A stretch of DNA of 45,514 bases from Brasilonema sp. UFV-L1 (GCF_012912105.1 NZ_QMEA01000039.1:1-45514); one strand, 5' to 3'; positions 8,152-17,845 are shown, numbered from the stretch's first letter. Made by a program: numbers and translations. The notes: generated from the letters alone by a model not told the origin.

Positions 8152-8181
8152 AAATTCCTTAAATAGTATTTTTTTTTACTG

Positions 8182-9957
8182 TTATTTTTTTTTGGATCTG
8201 CTGATGTTTTCAACTATCAACCAATTAAGCGCACGATTTATTCGACCCCAAATCGTAAGCAGTTGCTGATCACAAAAAGTTTGCAACGCCTCATTGATGT
8301 GGGATCGCAAAGTTACTATCTGCCAAGTATGCCCCCTATGTATACTTGGCGCAGTGATAGTAAATTTGTAATCTTGCTCAGATATATGGTGAAAGATGCC
8401 CTGGAAACAACAAGTGTCCTGTATGGTTACAGTGTTATCGCGATCAACGTCATAATATTGACGAGGCGATAAAAAAGGGCAGTTTCCATTAACTGGATAG
8501 AATTCTGGATCTTCTAAATAGTGCAGTTGCCAATGTAACCAATCCGGATCTTTTGGTAGCAAATTCAATAATGGAATCATTGCTGCAGGTGCATATTGAT
8601 CCTGCAACAAAGCTTTTTGTAGAACTTTAACTGGCAGATTTCGGGGACTAACATTCAACTGGACACACAAAGCAGCAGCCATTCCTGCAGCTTGACCAAT
8701 ACCCATCACCACAGGCTGCAATCTGGTTGCTCCATTAGCGATATGAGAGACAGAAATGTTCTTCTCGCATACTAGTAAACCATCCGTTGCTATGGGAATT
8801 AGACAACCATAGGGAATTGTGAAAGGAGTTCCCGTCTTCCGTCCTCCCCAGCGCATTGATTTGGGTTGTACCTGGAACTCAACACCTGGATAATGATGGT
8901 CGTTGGGATAGTTTGCGATCGCTATTGTATCTGTATTTAAAGGTGCAACCTGACCTCCAGCTATAGGCAAAATATCTTGTTCTCGCACAGTCGTTAGTCC
9001 AACTACGCGGCGGCTTTCTCGGTAATAGGGGTGAAGGGCAAACGAGGAGTTAGGAAAGATATTGTGAGCTAAACCGTAGCGACGACCAAGCTGATTTTGA
9101 ATAAAACAAGCAAAGTTTTGACTGTGCCAAAGGGATTCTTGGAGAAACTCACGCTTAGTTTCTTCTGTTTCTATTAATCGTCCTACACCATTACCGTAGT
9201 CATTGCCACGAATCGGCCAGTTAATCATAAATAGACCACCAGGCAAGCGTCCGTAATTTAAAAACTGTTCCGCACCGCAGCTATCCCAAGCGCCAACAAA
9301 CTGTGATGAGTTGTTGTTAGGTGCATTTGGAATTTCTGGTGCAACTGCCTCACCAAAGTCTTGCATGATCACCACCCAAGTGGGGGCTTGCACTGGATAT
9401 CTTTGTGTGAGATGATTAAAATTTGCTGGGGCACTTTGCTCTCTCCACTCAGAATGTAATTCCCAGCCCCAACGGTAAGGTATATCAGCCAAAGCTAAGA
9501 CATCTCCTAGTTCCGTCGCGTCCAGAGTGATCTTGGCTTTGACAGTCAAATCTGCAAATCGGACGCCACAAACACAATTTCCCTCTTGGAAAACCTCTAA
9601 TGGCACTTGTCCTGTTATCCAAAGCAAATTAGGCAATTCCTGAACCCAATCTGCAAAAATCTTTGCCCCAATACGCGGATCGTAACTAAAAAAGCTAACC
9701 CAGCAATTGTCTAATCCTCCCGGTTGTCTGTGCTGCAATTCTCGTAAAAATGCACCCCATAATCCTGTCTGAAAAGCTTCTAGTTCATTTCCATCCGGTG
9801 CAGACACTCCGGCGGAAGTCAGCATTCCTCCTAACCAAGGAAATTCACTCACAAGGATAGTTTTTGCTCCCCGTCGCGCCGCTTGAATCGCAGCAGCGGT
9901 TCCTCCTGTTCCTCCGCCGACAACTAAGACATCAGCTGTGTATGTTTGATGAAGCAT
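8182..9957 (-). CDS. FAD-dependent oxidoreductase
   Basis: This 591-residue flavoprotein has an N-terminal dinucleotide-binding motif, VLVVGGGTGGTAAAIQAARRG (about 11-31), followed by EFPWLGGMLTSAGVSAPDG, the signature of the FAD_oxidored family of bacterial flavoproteins. A second conserved stretch, CGVRFADL...LDATELGDVLALA (about 130-155), and the C-terminal GIGQAAGMAAALCV segment contact FAD in this fold. The substrate cannot be told from sequence. The ATG at 9957 gives a start right at the Rossmann strand. The C terminus ends in a lysine run encoded by a poly-T tract on the plus strand. The gene lies immediately upstream of patX, but patX has its own promoter. Confidence 0.85.
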   Translation of the reverse strand: MLHQTYTADVLVVGGGTGGTAAAIQAARRGAKTILVSEFPWLGGMLTSAGVSAPDGNELEAFQTGLWGAFLRELQHRQPGGLDNCWVSFFSYDPRIGAKIFADWVQELPNLLWITGQVPLEVFQEGNCVCGVRFADLTVKAKITLDATELGDVLALADIPYRWGWELHSEWREQSAPANFNHLTQRYPVQAPTWVVIMQDFGEAVAPEIPNAPNNNSSQFVGAWDSCGAEQFLNYGRLPGGLFMINWPIRGNDYGNGVGRLIETEETKREFLQESLWHSQNFACFIQNQLGRRYGLAHNIFPNSSFALHPYYRESRRVVGLTTVREQDILPIAGGQVAPLNTDTIAIANYPNDHHYPGVEFQVQPKSMRWGGRKTGTPFTIPYGCLIPIATDGLLVCEKNISVSHIANGATRLQPVVMGIGQAAGMAAALCVQLNVSPRNLPVKVLQKALLQDQYAPAAMIPLLNLLPKDPDWLHWQLHYLEDPEFYPVNGNCPFLSPRQYYDVDRDNTVTIQDTCCFQGIFHHISEQDYKFTITAPSIHRGHTWQIVTLRSHINEALQTFCDQQLLTIWGRINRALNWLIVENISRSKKK

Positions 9958-10059
9958 TTTTGAACCTTACAAAAATAGTGCTAAGTACCGAGTACTCAAA
10001 CACTATCTCAAAATAGATATATAGTAATCTTATTTAGTTTGTAAAAATCTATGTCATTC

Positions 10060-10092
10060 AGATTTCCCACTTTTTAGAGAAGTCGGAAATCT
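10060..10092. repeat. Hairpin-forming inverted repeat
   Basis: AGATTTCC and GGAAATCT (8 bp), continued by ACTT/AAGT after a single mismatch, enclose a short loop. It lies between the Rieske gene stop and the FAD oxidoreductase start. No T tract follows on the minus strand, so it is more likely a dispersed repeat than a terminator. Confidence 0.55.
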
Positions 10093-10232
10093 TCGTGTAT
10101 ACGAATGATTTAGAATTGCTATAATAGGTTGCACTTGAATGCAATAAATTAAGAAATAAGGAACTACTGATGTAGACGCAAAGCAGCTTTCTGCATGATA
10201 CACAAATAATTCTGCGCTACAATTGCCATTTT

Positions 10233-11222
10233 TTACCGAGAGAAATTCGGTTCAACAACTATTGGAAAACTCTCAAAATTTCGCCGCACCCAATCCATAC
10301 CAACTTCATTATTAAGCTTGATATGTTGAGGGGTGTTCGCATAAACTTTGCTTAAAATGTCAGCGTCTTGCTCCACAACAATATCTATCAGTCGCAGCAG
10401 ATTTCGTTTAATCAAATGAGCAATGGGAATATGTGCTTTTATGAACATCAAAACGAAGACGCGGGAGCGATTTGGTGATTCTGGAATATAAAAATGACAC
10501 TCTTTAAGACTGAGGATTGCATTCTCACCATGCATCACCGCCATGCATGGGAAAAAGTTTTCTAAATGAGCTTGAAGTACTTTTGGCATGACTATAAGAG
10601 CGGGATTTTTTAGAATGTCGCGAAGTGTCGGTTGCTTCCTGAACTGATCAATGTAGGCGTGGGAGTGAAATCCTTCATCGATGAACTGCTTCAACTGCAC
10701 TTGTTCAATTTCAAATAACTCACGATGGGTTCCATTTTGGTGGTTGTAGTCGTGCATATTTAGCAGAAGGCTGAGGAAATCAGTTTTGATGCTGCAATCG
10801 CCTGTGAATCCAATAAACTCATACTCTGCTGCAATCTCATTCATAATTGTTGGGATAGGAATCTTCGCCTCATATCCACCGTAGGACCAAATAAAGTCGC
10901 CTTGAATCACTAACTCCAATGGTTCTATCAAAGATTTTGTTGGCTTGTTAGAACCTGGTAAAACTGTACAGCCAGATCCATCAAATTCCAACGCATGAAA
11001 CGGGCAAACCACCACACTACTGCCATCTGGCTTGCTTACACACCATCCTTCCGAAAGCATGGCACCCATATGAGGGCAGGCATTTGGCAAGCAACTAATT
11101 TTACCTGTGCTGTCTTGCCAGAGAACGTAGTCATTGCCGTAGAGTGAAACCTTCACAGGTTGATTGGGCTTGAGCATCGAACGATGTGCCAACAGCCACG
11201 GTGTACCTTGGAGCATAATCAT
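10233..11222 (-). CDS. Rieske non-heme iron oxygenase (alpha-subunit type)
   Basis: A 329-residue protein with an N-terminal Rieske [2Fe-2S] domain, C49-x-H51 and C73-xx-H76 (ACPHMG and CPFHALEF), and a C-terminal catalytic domain with N155-xx-D158-xx-H161-x4-H166. That spacing is the mononuclear iron signature of ring-hydroxylating oxygenases, where the aspartate bridges the two metal centres. It would receive electrons from a ferredoxin or reductase, and none is encoded nearby. Cyanobacterial relatives act on pigments or aromatic compounds, but the substrate here is unknown. Translation may start at either of two close ATG codons (11222 or 11216). The gene is divergent from a TetR regulator, with a palindrome close to its own start. 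Confidence 0.88.
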   Translation of the reverse strand: MIMLQGTPWLLAHRSMLKPNQPVKVSLYGNDYVLWQDSTGKISCLPNACPHMGAMLSEGWCVSKPDGSSVVVCPFHALEFDGSGCTVLPGSNKPTKSLIEPLELVIQGDFIWSYGGYEAKIPIPTIMNEIAAEYEFIGFTGDCSIKTDFLSLLLNMHDYNHQNGTHRELFEIEQVQLKQFIDEGFHSHAYIDQFRKQPTLRDILKNPALIVMPKVLQAHLENFFPCMAVMHGENAILSLKECHFYIPESPNRSRVFVLMFIKAHIPIAHLIKRNLLRLIDIVVEQDADILSKVYANTPQHIKLNNEVGMDWVRRNFESFPIVVEPNFSR

Positions 11223-11235
11223 AAATACTTCTTCA

Positions 11236-11259
11236 AACTTACTAATTAATTAATAAGTT
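11236..11259. promoter_or_regulatory. Candidate TetR operator between the Rieske gene and its regulator
   Basis: A 24-bp near-perfect palindrome with half-sites AACTTACTAATT and AATTAATAAGTT; only one base pair breaks the symmetry. It lies 14 bases upstream of the Rieske start codon and about 107 bases from the TetR gene. Divergent TetR regulators usually bind such palindromes to control both genes. The sequence is AT-rich, so chance symmetry must be considered. Confidence 0.5.
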
Positions 11260-11365
11260 AAATGATGAGTGATTTTGTAGTCAAGCTTAAACTCAACGAA
11301 ATAAGATATCTGTTGATACTATGAAAAAGCAAACGAGAGATTGTCATGCTGTGGTTTGAAAAGTC

Positions 11366-12004
11366 TTGACTAAGCGAGTTACCAAATCAGTTCGTCAAAT
11401 TCGAGATGCGGATGTGACGCAGCAGCAGATTCTTGATGCTGCAGAAGTAGAGTTTGCTAGGCACGGTTTAAAAGGTGCCCGGTTGAGTGCGATCGCAACT
11501 CGTGCCTGCATTACAACTGCCACAATTCATTACTACTTCGAGAATAAAGAGGGCTTATACAAAGCGGTGTTGCAGCGCCCAGTTGATGAAGTTCAGGCAA
11601 TGGTTAGTCAACTCAATCTCGACCATTTGCCGCCCGAAGACGCACTTGAGTATATCATTCGGACTGCGATCGCCTACGAAGCGACCAATCCCCATCGTCA
11701 GATGCTGTGGTTTCAAGAAGCGAGTCAAAATCAAGGCTTGTATTTCAAGCAAGCCAATGTGTCAAGTCTACACGAACACCTTCTCAAAGTTCTTGAGCGA
11801 GGTATGGCACAGGGGTGTTTTCGTCCACTCGATCCATTTTTAACGCTGACGCATATTCTCAGCGTTTGTATTTTCTATTTTACTGTCCATGAAAACTGGA
11901 AACACCTGACTCCTGAGATTAATCGCCTCAGTCCAGAGATGGTAGAAAAGCATACTGAGGCAGCAATCAAATTTACTTTAGCAGGTGTGAAGAAAACTGC
12001 ATGA
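11366..12004 (+). CDS. TetR/AcrR family transcriptional regulator
   Basis: A 212-residue repressor-type protein. The N-terminal helix-turn-helix spans about 20-65 (QQQILDAAEVEFARHGLKG through TATIHYYFENKEGLYKAVL), the hallmark of TetR proteins. The C-terminal ligand-binding and dimerisation domain has no recognisable ligand signature. The start is taken as TTG at 11366 because an in-frame TGA lies three codons upstream (11357); a further downstream start would cut into or close to the DNA-binding domain. Its divergent position suggests that it controls the Rieske oxygenase gene and itself in response to a small hydrophobic ligand. Confidence 0.9.
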   Translation: MTKRVTKSVRQIRDADVTQQQILDAAEVEFARHGLKGARLSAIATRACITTATIHYYFENKEGLYKAVLQRPVDEVQAMVSQLNLDHLPPEDALEYIIRTAIAYEATNPHRQMLWFQEASQNQGLYFKQANVSSLHEHLLKVLERGMAQGCFRPLDPFLTLTHILSVCIFYFTVHENWKHLTPEINRLSPEMVEKHTEAAIKFTLAGVKKTA

Positions 12005-12152
12005 ACTCGTTGACTGCTTACGGATACAAAATGATACTGAATAACTGTTAAAAATTTCCTGTTTCAAAGATTTGCTGTCAGTAATTTATTAAAAATATGA
12101 TGTAGTTAAATGTGTTTCACAAAAAAGCCCGTGTTCAAGAGTTAATCAAGCC

Positions 12153-13823
12153 GTGAAAAAAATCCTGATTTTGTCAGCCAATCCCCAGAATACAGACAAG
12201 CTACGTCTGGATGAAGAAGTGCGGGAAATTCAGGCTGGGCTGGAACGCGCTAAAAATCGGGAGAAGTTTGAAGTCATCTCTAGATGGGCGTTGCGTCCTG
12301 ACGATTTGCGCCGTGCGCTTTTGGATTTCGAGCCTGAAATTGTTCACTTTTCTGGACATGGGGCAGGAAATCAGGGCTTAGCGTTGGAAAATAATGCGGG
12401 AAACACGCAACTGGTGAGTACAGAGTCACTGGCAAAGCTATTTAAGTTATTTAAGGACAAAGTTGAGTGTGTCTTATTAAATGCCTGCTATTCAGAAGCG
12501 CAAGCTGAGGCAATTTACCAACATGTTAACTGCGTAGTTGGTATGAATCAGGCGATTGGGGATAGGGCTGCTATAGAGTTTGCAGTCGGATTTTACGACG
12601 CGTTGGGCGCTGGTAGATCCTATGAAGATGCTTATGAATTTGGTTGTAGTGCTATTGATTTAGAGGGTATTCCAGAGTTTTCAACTCCAGTGCTAAAAAG
12701 CAGGAAGACAACAAAAGATTCATCAATAATAAACAAAGAGATTTTTTACCAAGAGCTAAAACCAAACGAGATAGTAAAGACACAAACCGTTTCAGTAGTT
12801 GTCCCAGAAGATCCAGAAGGTCAAGTACCGCTAGATTCTGCATTTTATATTGAACGTCCACCAATTGAAGCAGATTGTTACGAAACGATTCTCAAACCTG
12901 GTGCTCTGATTCGGGTCAAAGCTCCTCGGCAAATGGGCAAAACTTCATTAATGACGCGGATTTTGCACCATGCGACTGGGCATGGTTATCAAGCAGCATC
13001 GTTGAACTTCCAGTCAGCAGATGCAGAATTTCTCAACAGCTTGGAGCAGTTCTTGCAGTGGTTTTGTGCCAGCACTACCTACGAACTCAATCTACCAGAT
13101 AAGTTAAGCGACTATTGGAAAGGTGGTATTCTGGGTAGCAAGAACAAATGTACAAATTACTTTCAGCGGTATTTGTTATCCGAGATTAACAGTCCAATTG
13201 CTTTGGGATTGGATGAAGTCGATGAAGTCTTCAAGCATCCCCAAATTGCTGCTGATTTTTTTGGGCTGCTGCGAGCATGGCATGAGCGAGCAAAAAATGA
13301 GCCAATCTGGAAAAAGCTGAGGCTGGTGATTGTTCATTCCAAAGAAGTTTACATCCCGCTCAACATTAATCAGTCCCCCTTCAACGTTGGCTTACCAGTT
13401 GAGTTGCCAGACTTGAATCAGGCACAAGTGCAAGAACTGGTACAGCGTCACGGACTTCAGTGGACTCAAGAACAACTAGAACAACTGATGATGCTTGTGG
13501 ATGGACATCCTTACTTGGTGCGGGTGGCTTTGTATCAAATTGCTCGTGGTAGGATGACTTTACAAAAGTTAAAGCAAGTCGCGCCTACAGAGGAAGGACC
13601 ATTATGTGACCACCTACGCCGCCACCTGCGAAATTTAGAAGAGGATGCAGAGTTGCTGGCTGCGGTTCAACTAGTTATGACATCAGATACACCAGTGGAT
13701 GTTGGTTCTGTGGAGGCGTTTAAGCTCCGGAGTATGGGAATCATCAAGTTTCAGGGCAATAAGGTGATGCCTTTGTGTGATTTGTATCGTCAGTACTTTC
13801 GCGATCGCCTAGAGGTTAGCTGA
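12153..13823 (+). CDS. CHAT-like protease domain fused to AAA-like NTPase
   Basis: A 556-residue cytoplasmic protein. The first 185 residues have a caspase-like (CHAT) fold: MKKILILSANP strand, EIVHFSGHGAG with H69, and VECVLLNACYSE with C112, giving the expected His-Cys dyad. After a linker (about 186-225) comes an AAA-like ATPase of the kind common in cyanobacteria, with APRQMGKTSL as the phosphate-binding loop (257-266) and ALGLDEVDEV as Walker B (about 349-358). The C terminus (about 460-556) is a helical winged-helix-like segment. The start is GTG at 12153, without a clear ribosome binding site. Its stop overlaps the start of the next gene by one base (TGATG), so the two are probably translationally coupled. 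Proteolytic activity is inferred from the dyad only. Confidence 0.82.
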   Translation: MKKILILSANPQNTDKLRLDEEVREIQAGLERAKNREKFEVISRWALRPDDLRRALLDFEPEIVHFSGHGAGNQGLALENNAGNTQLVSTESLAKLFKLFKDKVECVLLNACYSEAQAEAIYQHVNCVVGMNQAIGDRAAIEFAVGFYDALGAGRSYEDAYEFGCSAIDLEGIPEFSTPVLKSRKTTKDSSIINKEIFYQELKPNEIVKTQTVSVVVPEDPEGQVPLDSAFYIERPPIEADCYETILKPGALIRVKAPRQMGKTSLMTRILHHATGHGYQAASLNFQSADAEFLNSLEQFLQWFCASTTYELNLPDKLSDYWKGGILGSKNKCTNYFQRYLLSEINSPIALGLDEVDEVFKHPQIAADFFGLLRAWHERAKNEPIWKKLRLVIVHSKEVYIPLNINQSPFNVGLPVELPDLNQAQVQELVQRHGLQWTQEQLEQLMMLVDGHPYLVRVALYQIARGRMTLQKLKQVAPTEEGPLCDHLRRHLRNLEEDAELLAAVQLVMTSDTPVDVGSVEAFKLRSMGIIKFQGNKVMPLCDLYRQYFRDRLEVS

Positions 13824-16800
13824 TGAACACTGCACCTGACTCAGCCTACGAATATCAAGTCGGTGGCAGTTTACCAGTTTATGCTCCCACCTACGTCAGG
13901 CGACAAGCTGATGAAGACCTCTACAAGAACTTGAAGAAAGGAGAGTTCTGTTACGTCCTCAACTCCCGGCAGATGGGGAAATCGAGCTTGCGGGTGCAGG
14001 TGATGCAACAGTTGCAATCAGAGGGAGTCGCCTGTGCTGCTATTGATATTACTGCTATTGGCACCGCAGATATTACCCCAGAGCAATGGTATGCCGGGAT
14101 GATTGATAGTCTCGTAGGAAGTTTGAATCTTTACACCATATTTGATTTAGAAATTTGGTGGTCAGATAACAGTTTGCTTTCTCCAGTTCAGCGATTAAGC
14201 AAGTTTATTGAAACAGTTTTAATCCAAGACATTACTGAGAGAATAGTTATATTCATTGATGAAATTGACAGCATTCTTAGTCTCCAGTTCAATCTTGATG
14301 ACTTTTTTGCAGTCATCCGGGAGTGCTACAATCGTCGGGCAGATAAACCTGCTTATAACCGCTTAACCTTTGCCTTGATTGGAGTGTCTACGCCATCAGA
14401 CCTGATTCAAGACAAAAGGCGGACACCATTTAATATCGGTTGTGCAATTAACTTGAGCGGCTTCCAAGTACAAGAGGCGCAACCGCTAGCACGAGGACTA
14501 GCGGCGGTGGGAAATCCCCAAGTTTTGATGCAAACAGTGCTGGACTGGACTGGAGGACAGCCGTTTTTGACGCAAAAAGTTTGTAAGTTAGTGCTGAGTG
14601 CAGGTGCTGCTAACATTCGCATAGGAGAGGAAGTAGCTTGGGTAGAACGTCTGGTGCAAGAACGAGTTATTGAGAACTGGGAAGCGCAGGACGAACCAGA
14701 ACATCTAAAAACGATACGCGATCGCATCTTATGCAGTGGTGATCAACGTACTGGAAGACTACTAGGGTTGTGTCAGCAAATTTTGCAACAGGGAGAGATA
14801 GCAGCCGATGACAGCCCAGAACAAACAGAACTAAGGCTGACAGGATTGGTGGTGAAGCGTGATAGCAAGTTACGAATTTATAACCTTATTTATGCGGAGG
14901 TGTTTAACCAGGAATGGTGTGATAAGCAACTGGCAAAATTGCGTCCCTATGCTGATACACTGGATGCTTGGGTAAACTCCGACCGTCAGGATGAGTCGCG
15001 CTTGCTGCGAGGACAGGCTTTACAGGATGCTCAGGAATGGTCAGTAGGTAAAAGTTTGAGCGATTTGGATTATCAGTTCTTAGCTGCTAGTCAGGAGTTA
15101 GATAAGCGAGACGTTCAAAAAAGACTGCAAGCAGAAGAACGGGCAAAGCAAGTTTTGGAAAGAGCAAATCGCAAAGCAAATCGACGGATTCGTATTGGCT
15201 TTGTGGTATTAGGGGTGACTTTGGCAGGCGCAGTTGCATCGGGAATATTTGCTCAATGGAGTACTCAACAAGCAAACGCTGCTAAAGAAAAACAAAAAAA
15301 TACCGAGGCACAAATTAATAAGATTATCAAAGAAAAAGATTTGGCATCAACAGGAGTAGAAATGGCTAAGGCAGTTTTAAAAAAAGCGAAACAAGAAACT
15401 AACAAAATTCGCTCAGAAAATCAACACATATTGAAAGAAGTAGCAACTGCCAAGGCAGATTTCAAAAAAGCGAAACAAGAAACTAACAAAACTCGCTTAC
15501 AAAATCAGCAAATATCAGCAGAAAACCAGCGAATATCTAAACAAGCAGAAAATGCAGAAGAAAGACGCAATGCAGCAGAAGCTAAAGCTAAAGAAGCCCA
15601 AAAAACCTTCAAGCAAGCCCAAAGAGACCTTCAAGCCGTGCAACTAGAGCAAGCTGGAATTAAAGCTTTACAACAGTTTGAGTCTGGTGAAGGTATAGAG
15701 GCTCTGCTGTTAGCAATTGACAGCGGACAAAAGTTACAGAAATTGCTGAAAGAGGGAACTTTGGCAACCTACCCAAACTCTGTTCTGGTTGCTCTACAAA
15801 CGATTCTAGATAATCCTAAAGAACAGAATCGGCTATCTGGTCACCAAAGAGTAGTCAACACCACAAGTTTCAGTCCTAATGGGCAACTGATAGCTACAGC
15901 AGGAGCAGACGGTATAGTTAAAATATGGAATCAGTCCGGAGAACTACAAACTCAGTGGCAAGCCCACCAAGGTGAGATTGATGTTTTGCAATTTGCTCCA
16001 GATGGACAGCACCTTGCAACAACTACGAAAAACAATACTGTACAACTCTGGAATATTTCTGGAAAGCAACTAGCTAAATGGCAGGTTCCCCAAATTAGCA
16101 GTGTGAGTTTTAGCTCAGTTAAGAATATCCTAGCCACAGGAGGACATGATAGTAAAATTCGGCTGTGGGACTGGTCAGGAAAACAGCTAGCTCAGTTGAA
16201 TGGTAATCAACAGGCTGTTTACAGCGTAAATTTTAGCCCTGATGGGCAACACTTGGTTACGACAGGAGAAGATAAAATCCTACTTTGGGATCTCTCTACA
16301 CAGCAATCAATTACATTGGTGGAAAAATCATCCGGAAGTGCAGCTTTTAGCCCTGATGGACAACGCATAGCTGCTTCAGACGGAGATGGTGTAGCACGAA
16401 TTTGGAATCTTTCAGGGAAGCAGCTAGAGGAATTTGATGTCGGCAACGGGATCTGGATCAGTAGCATCAGTTTTAGTCCAGATGGACAGCGTTTGATGAC
16501 GGCAGGAGGGAAATCTGTGCAAATTTGGGATTTATCAAAACCTCAAATCCGTTTATTTACAAAGTTCAATTCGATAATTGGTGTTAAGCAAGCAAGGCTT
16601 AGCCCTGATGGAAAGCGTATTCTAATATTATCCGCAAGTGATATAGCCCGAATTTGGAAACCGTCAGAAAGGCAAAAAATTTTACTGAAAAGTGAGTGGG
16701 GTATCAGAGATGCAACTTTTAGCCCTGATGGAAAGCGAATTGCCACAGCAGGACAGGACAACACAGTTCGGCTTTGGGACTATCTATCAGGCAAGCAACT

Positions 16801-17653
16801 GGCTGTATTAAACGGGCACACATGGCACGTTGAGAGAGTAGACTTTAGTCCAAATGGTGAGTATTTAGCCAGCACCTCACGAGATGGCACAGTCCGCTTG
16901 TGGAATCTCTCTTCCCAGCAACCGATTGCTTCATTGAAAGGGTATCAGAACGGAGGTGGAGATGTTGATTTTAGTCCAAATGGGCTGCTAATTGCTACTG
17001 CTAGCCAAGATGGTACTCGACTGTGGAATCTTACAGGGAAGGAGCTAGCTTTACTGCAAGGACATATAGGAGGAAGAGTTAATCGTGTCAGATTCAGCCC
17101 TAATGGGGAACAACTAGCAACAGCTGGAGCCGATGGCACTGTCAGACTGTGGAACATTGCTTCTAGAAAGCAACTCGTCTCACTTGAAGGCCATCACGGA
17201 GATATTTTTCGTGTCAGATTCAGCCCTAATGGGGAACAACTAGCAACAGCTGGAGCCGATGGCACTGTCAGACTGTGGAACCTTTCCTCAAAGCAGCATT
17301 TGGTTTTGAAGGGACATCAAGGTTACGTTTATAGCGTGAATTTTAGCCCTGATGGAAAAAGCATAGCCAGCGCGGGGGAAGATAGTATAGTCAGGGTGTG
17401 GAATCTTTTTGGTCAGCAATTAACACAGTTTTATACTCACCAGTATGATATCTGGAGTGTAAAGTTTACTCCTGATGGGCAAAGTCTTGTAACAGCCGGA
17501 CAAGATGGCACAGTACGGTTGTGGAAGTTGGAGGGATTCAATAATCTAGATAAACTGCTTGAGCGAAGTTGTCAGTCGCTCAAAGATTACCTTGCTAGCA
17601 ATCCTAAAGGGCAGCATCCCAAATGTGTAAGTTATATTAAACCCAGGTTATGA
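13823..17653 (+). CDS. AAA-like NTPase - transmembrane - coiled coil - WD40 protein
   Basis: A 1276-residue protein. Residues 1-380 hold an AAA-like ATPase of the same kind as in the upstream gene, with LNSRQMGKSSLRV (46-58) and Walker B IVIFIDEIDS (141-150). A hydrophobic segment (about 455-478, GFVVLGVTLAGAVASGIFA) should anchor it in the membrane. A charged coiled coil with repeated KKAKQETNK units follows (about 485-620). About 14 WD40 blades (about 672-1245) then form one or two propellers, each ending in variants of VRLWNL. A Cys-containing cap (RSCQSLKDYLASNP) closes the protein, as in many cyanobacterial WD40 proteins. The WD40 part probably senses or binds a partner and the ATPase transmits it. 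Two neighbouring blades carry an identical 72-base stretch. Confidence 0.85.
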   Translation: MNTAPDSAYEYQVGGSLPVYAPTYVRRQADEDLYKNLKKGEFCYVLNSRQMGKSSLRVQVMQQLQSEGVACAAIDITAIGTADITPEQWYAGMIDSLVGSLNLYTIFDLEIWWSDNSLLSPVQRLSKFIETVLIQDITERIVIFIDEIDSILSLQFNLDDFFAVIRECYNRRADKPAYNRLTFALIGVSTPSDLIQDKRRTPFNIGCAINLSGFQVQEAQPLARGLAAVGNPQVLMQTVLDWTGGQPFLTQKVCKLVLSAGAANIRIGEEVAWVERLVQERVIENWEAQDEPEHLKTIRDRILCSGDQRTGRLLGLCQQILQQGEIAADDSPEQTELRLTGLVVKRDSKLRIYNLIYAEVFNQEWCDKQLAKLRPYADTLDAWVNSDRQDESRLLRGQALQDAQEWSVGKSLSDLDYQFLAASQELDKRDVQKRLQAEERAKQVLERANRKANRRIRIGFVVLGVTLAGAVASGIFAQWSTQQANAAKEKQKNTEAQINKIIKEKDLASTGVEMAKAVLKKAKQETNKIRSENQHILKEVATAKADFKKAKQETNKTRLQNQQISAENQRISKQAENAEERRNAAEAKAKEAQKTFKQAQRDLQAVQLEQAGIKALQQFESGEGIEALLLAIDSGQKLQKLLKEGTLATYPNSVLVALQTILDNPKEQNRLSGHQRVVNTTSFSPNGQLIATAGADGIVKIWNQSGELQTQWQAHQGEIDVLQFAPDGQHLATTTKNNTVQLWNISGKQLAKWQVPQISSVSFSSVKNILATGGHDSKIRLWDWSGKQLAQLNGNQQAVYSVNFSPDGQHLVTTGEDKILLWDLSTQQSITLVEKSSGSAAFSPDGQRIAASDGDGVARIWNLSGKQLEEFDVGNGIWISSISFSPDGQRLMTAGGKSVQIWDLSKPQIRLFTKFNSIIGVKQARLSPDGKRILILSASDIARIWKPSERQKILLKSEWGIRDATFSPDGKRIATAGQDNTVRLWDYLSGKQLAVLNGHTWHVERVDFSPNGEYLASTSRDGTVRLWNLSSQQPIASLKGYQNGGGDVDFSPNGLLIATASQDGTRLWNLTGKELALLQGHIGGRVNRVRFSPNGEQLATAGADGTVRLWNIASRKQLVSLEGHHGDIFRVRFSPNGEQLATAGADGTVRLWNLSSKQHLVLKGHQGYVYSVNFSPDGKSIASAGEDSIVRVWNLFGQQLTQFYTHQYDIWSVKFTPDGQSLVTAGQDGTVRLWKLEGFNNLDKLLERSCQSLKDYLASNPKGQHPKCVSYIKPRL
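17084..17281 (+). repeat. Identical 72-bp duplication inside adjacent WD40 blades
   Basis: Bases 17084-17155 and 17210-17281 are identical over 72 bases and are offset by 126 bases, exactly one 42-residue WD40 blade. Other blades of the same gene are far more divergent, so this is a recent duplication or gene conversion event. Confidence 0.9.
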
Positions 17654-17845
17654 ATTGTCATTGCGAGCACAACGTAGTGAGACCAGCGCTGCAGGAGGGT
17701 TTCCCTCACTTGGCGACTGGCGTTAGCCTTTGGCGTGCGCTTTGCGCATACCTCGAGGGTGGAGCGTAGACCCCGAAGGGGGCTTCCCGCAGGGTAGCAA
17801 TCCCACATCTTGCGATTGCTTCACAACGTGCTCCGCTTCGTATAT
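17654..17845. repeat. Dispersed GC-rich repeat block
   Basis: The spacer after the WD40 gene starts with CATTGCGAGCACAACG and ends with GCGATTGCTTCACAACG-type sequence, with TTTGCGCATACC and CCCCGAAGGGGGC hairpin-like units between. This is the usual composition of dispersed cyanobacterial repeats. Its right end runs into the last codons of the HicB-like gene at 17821. Confidence 0.65.

Noticed and set aside
7892-8269. 125-codon plus-strand ORF over patX
   Set aside because: It overlaps patX and the FAD gene end antisense, has no ribosome binding site and no family pattern.
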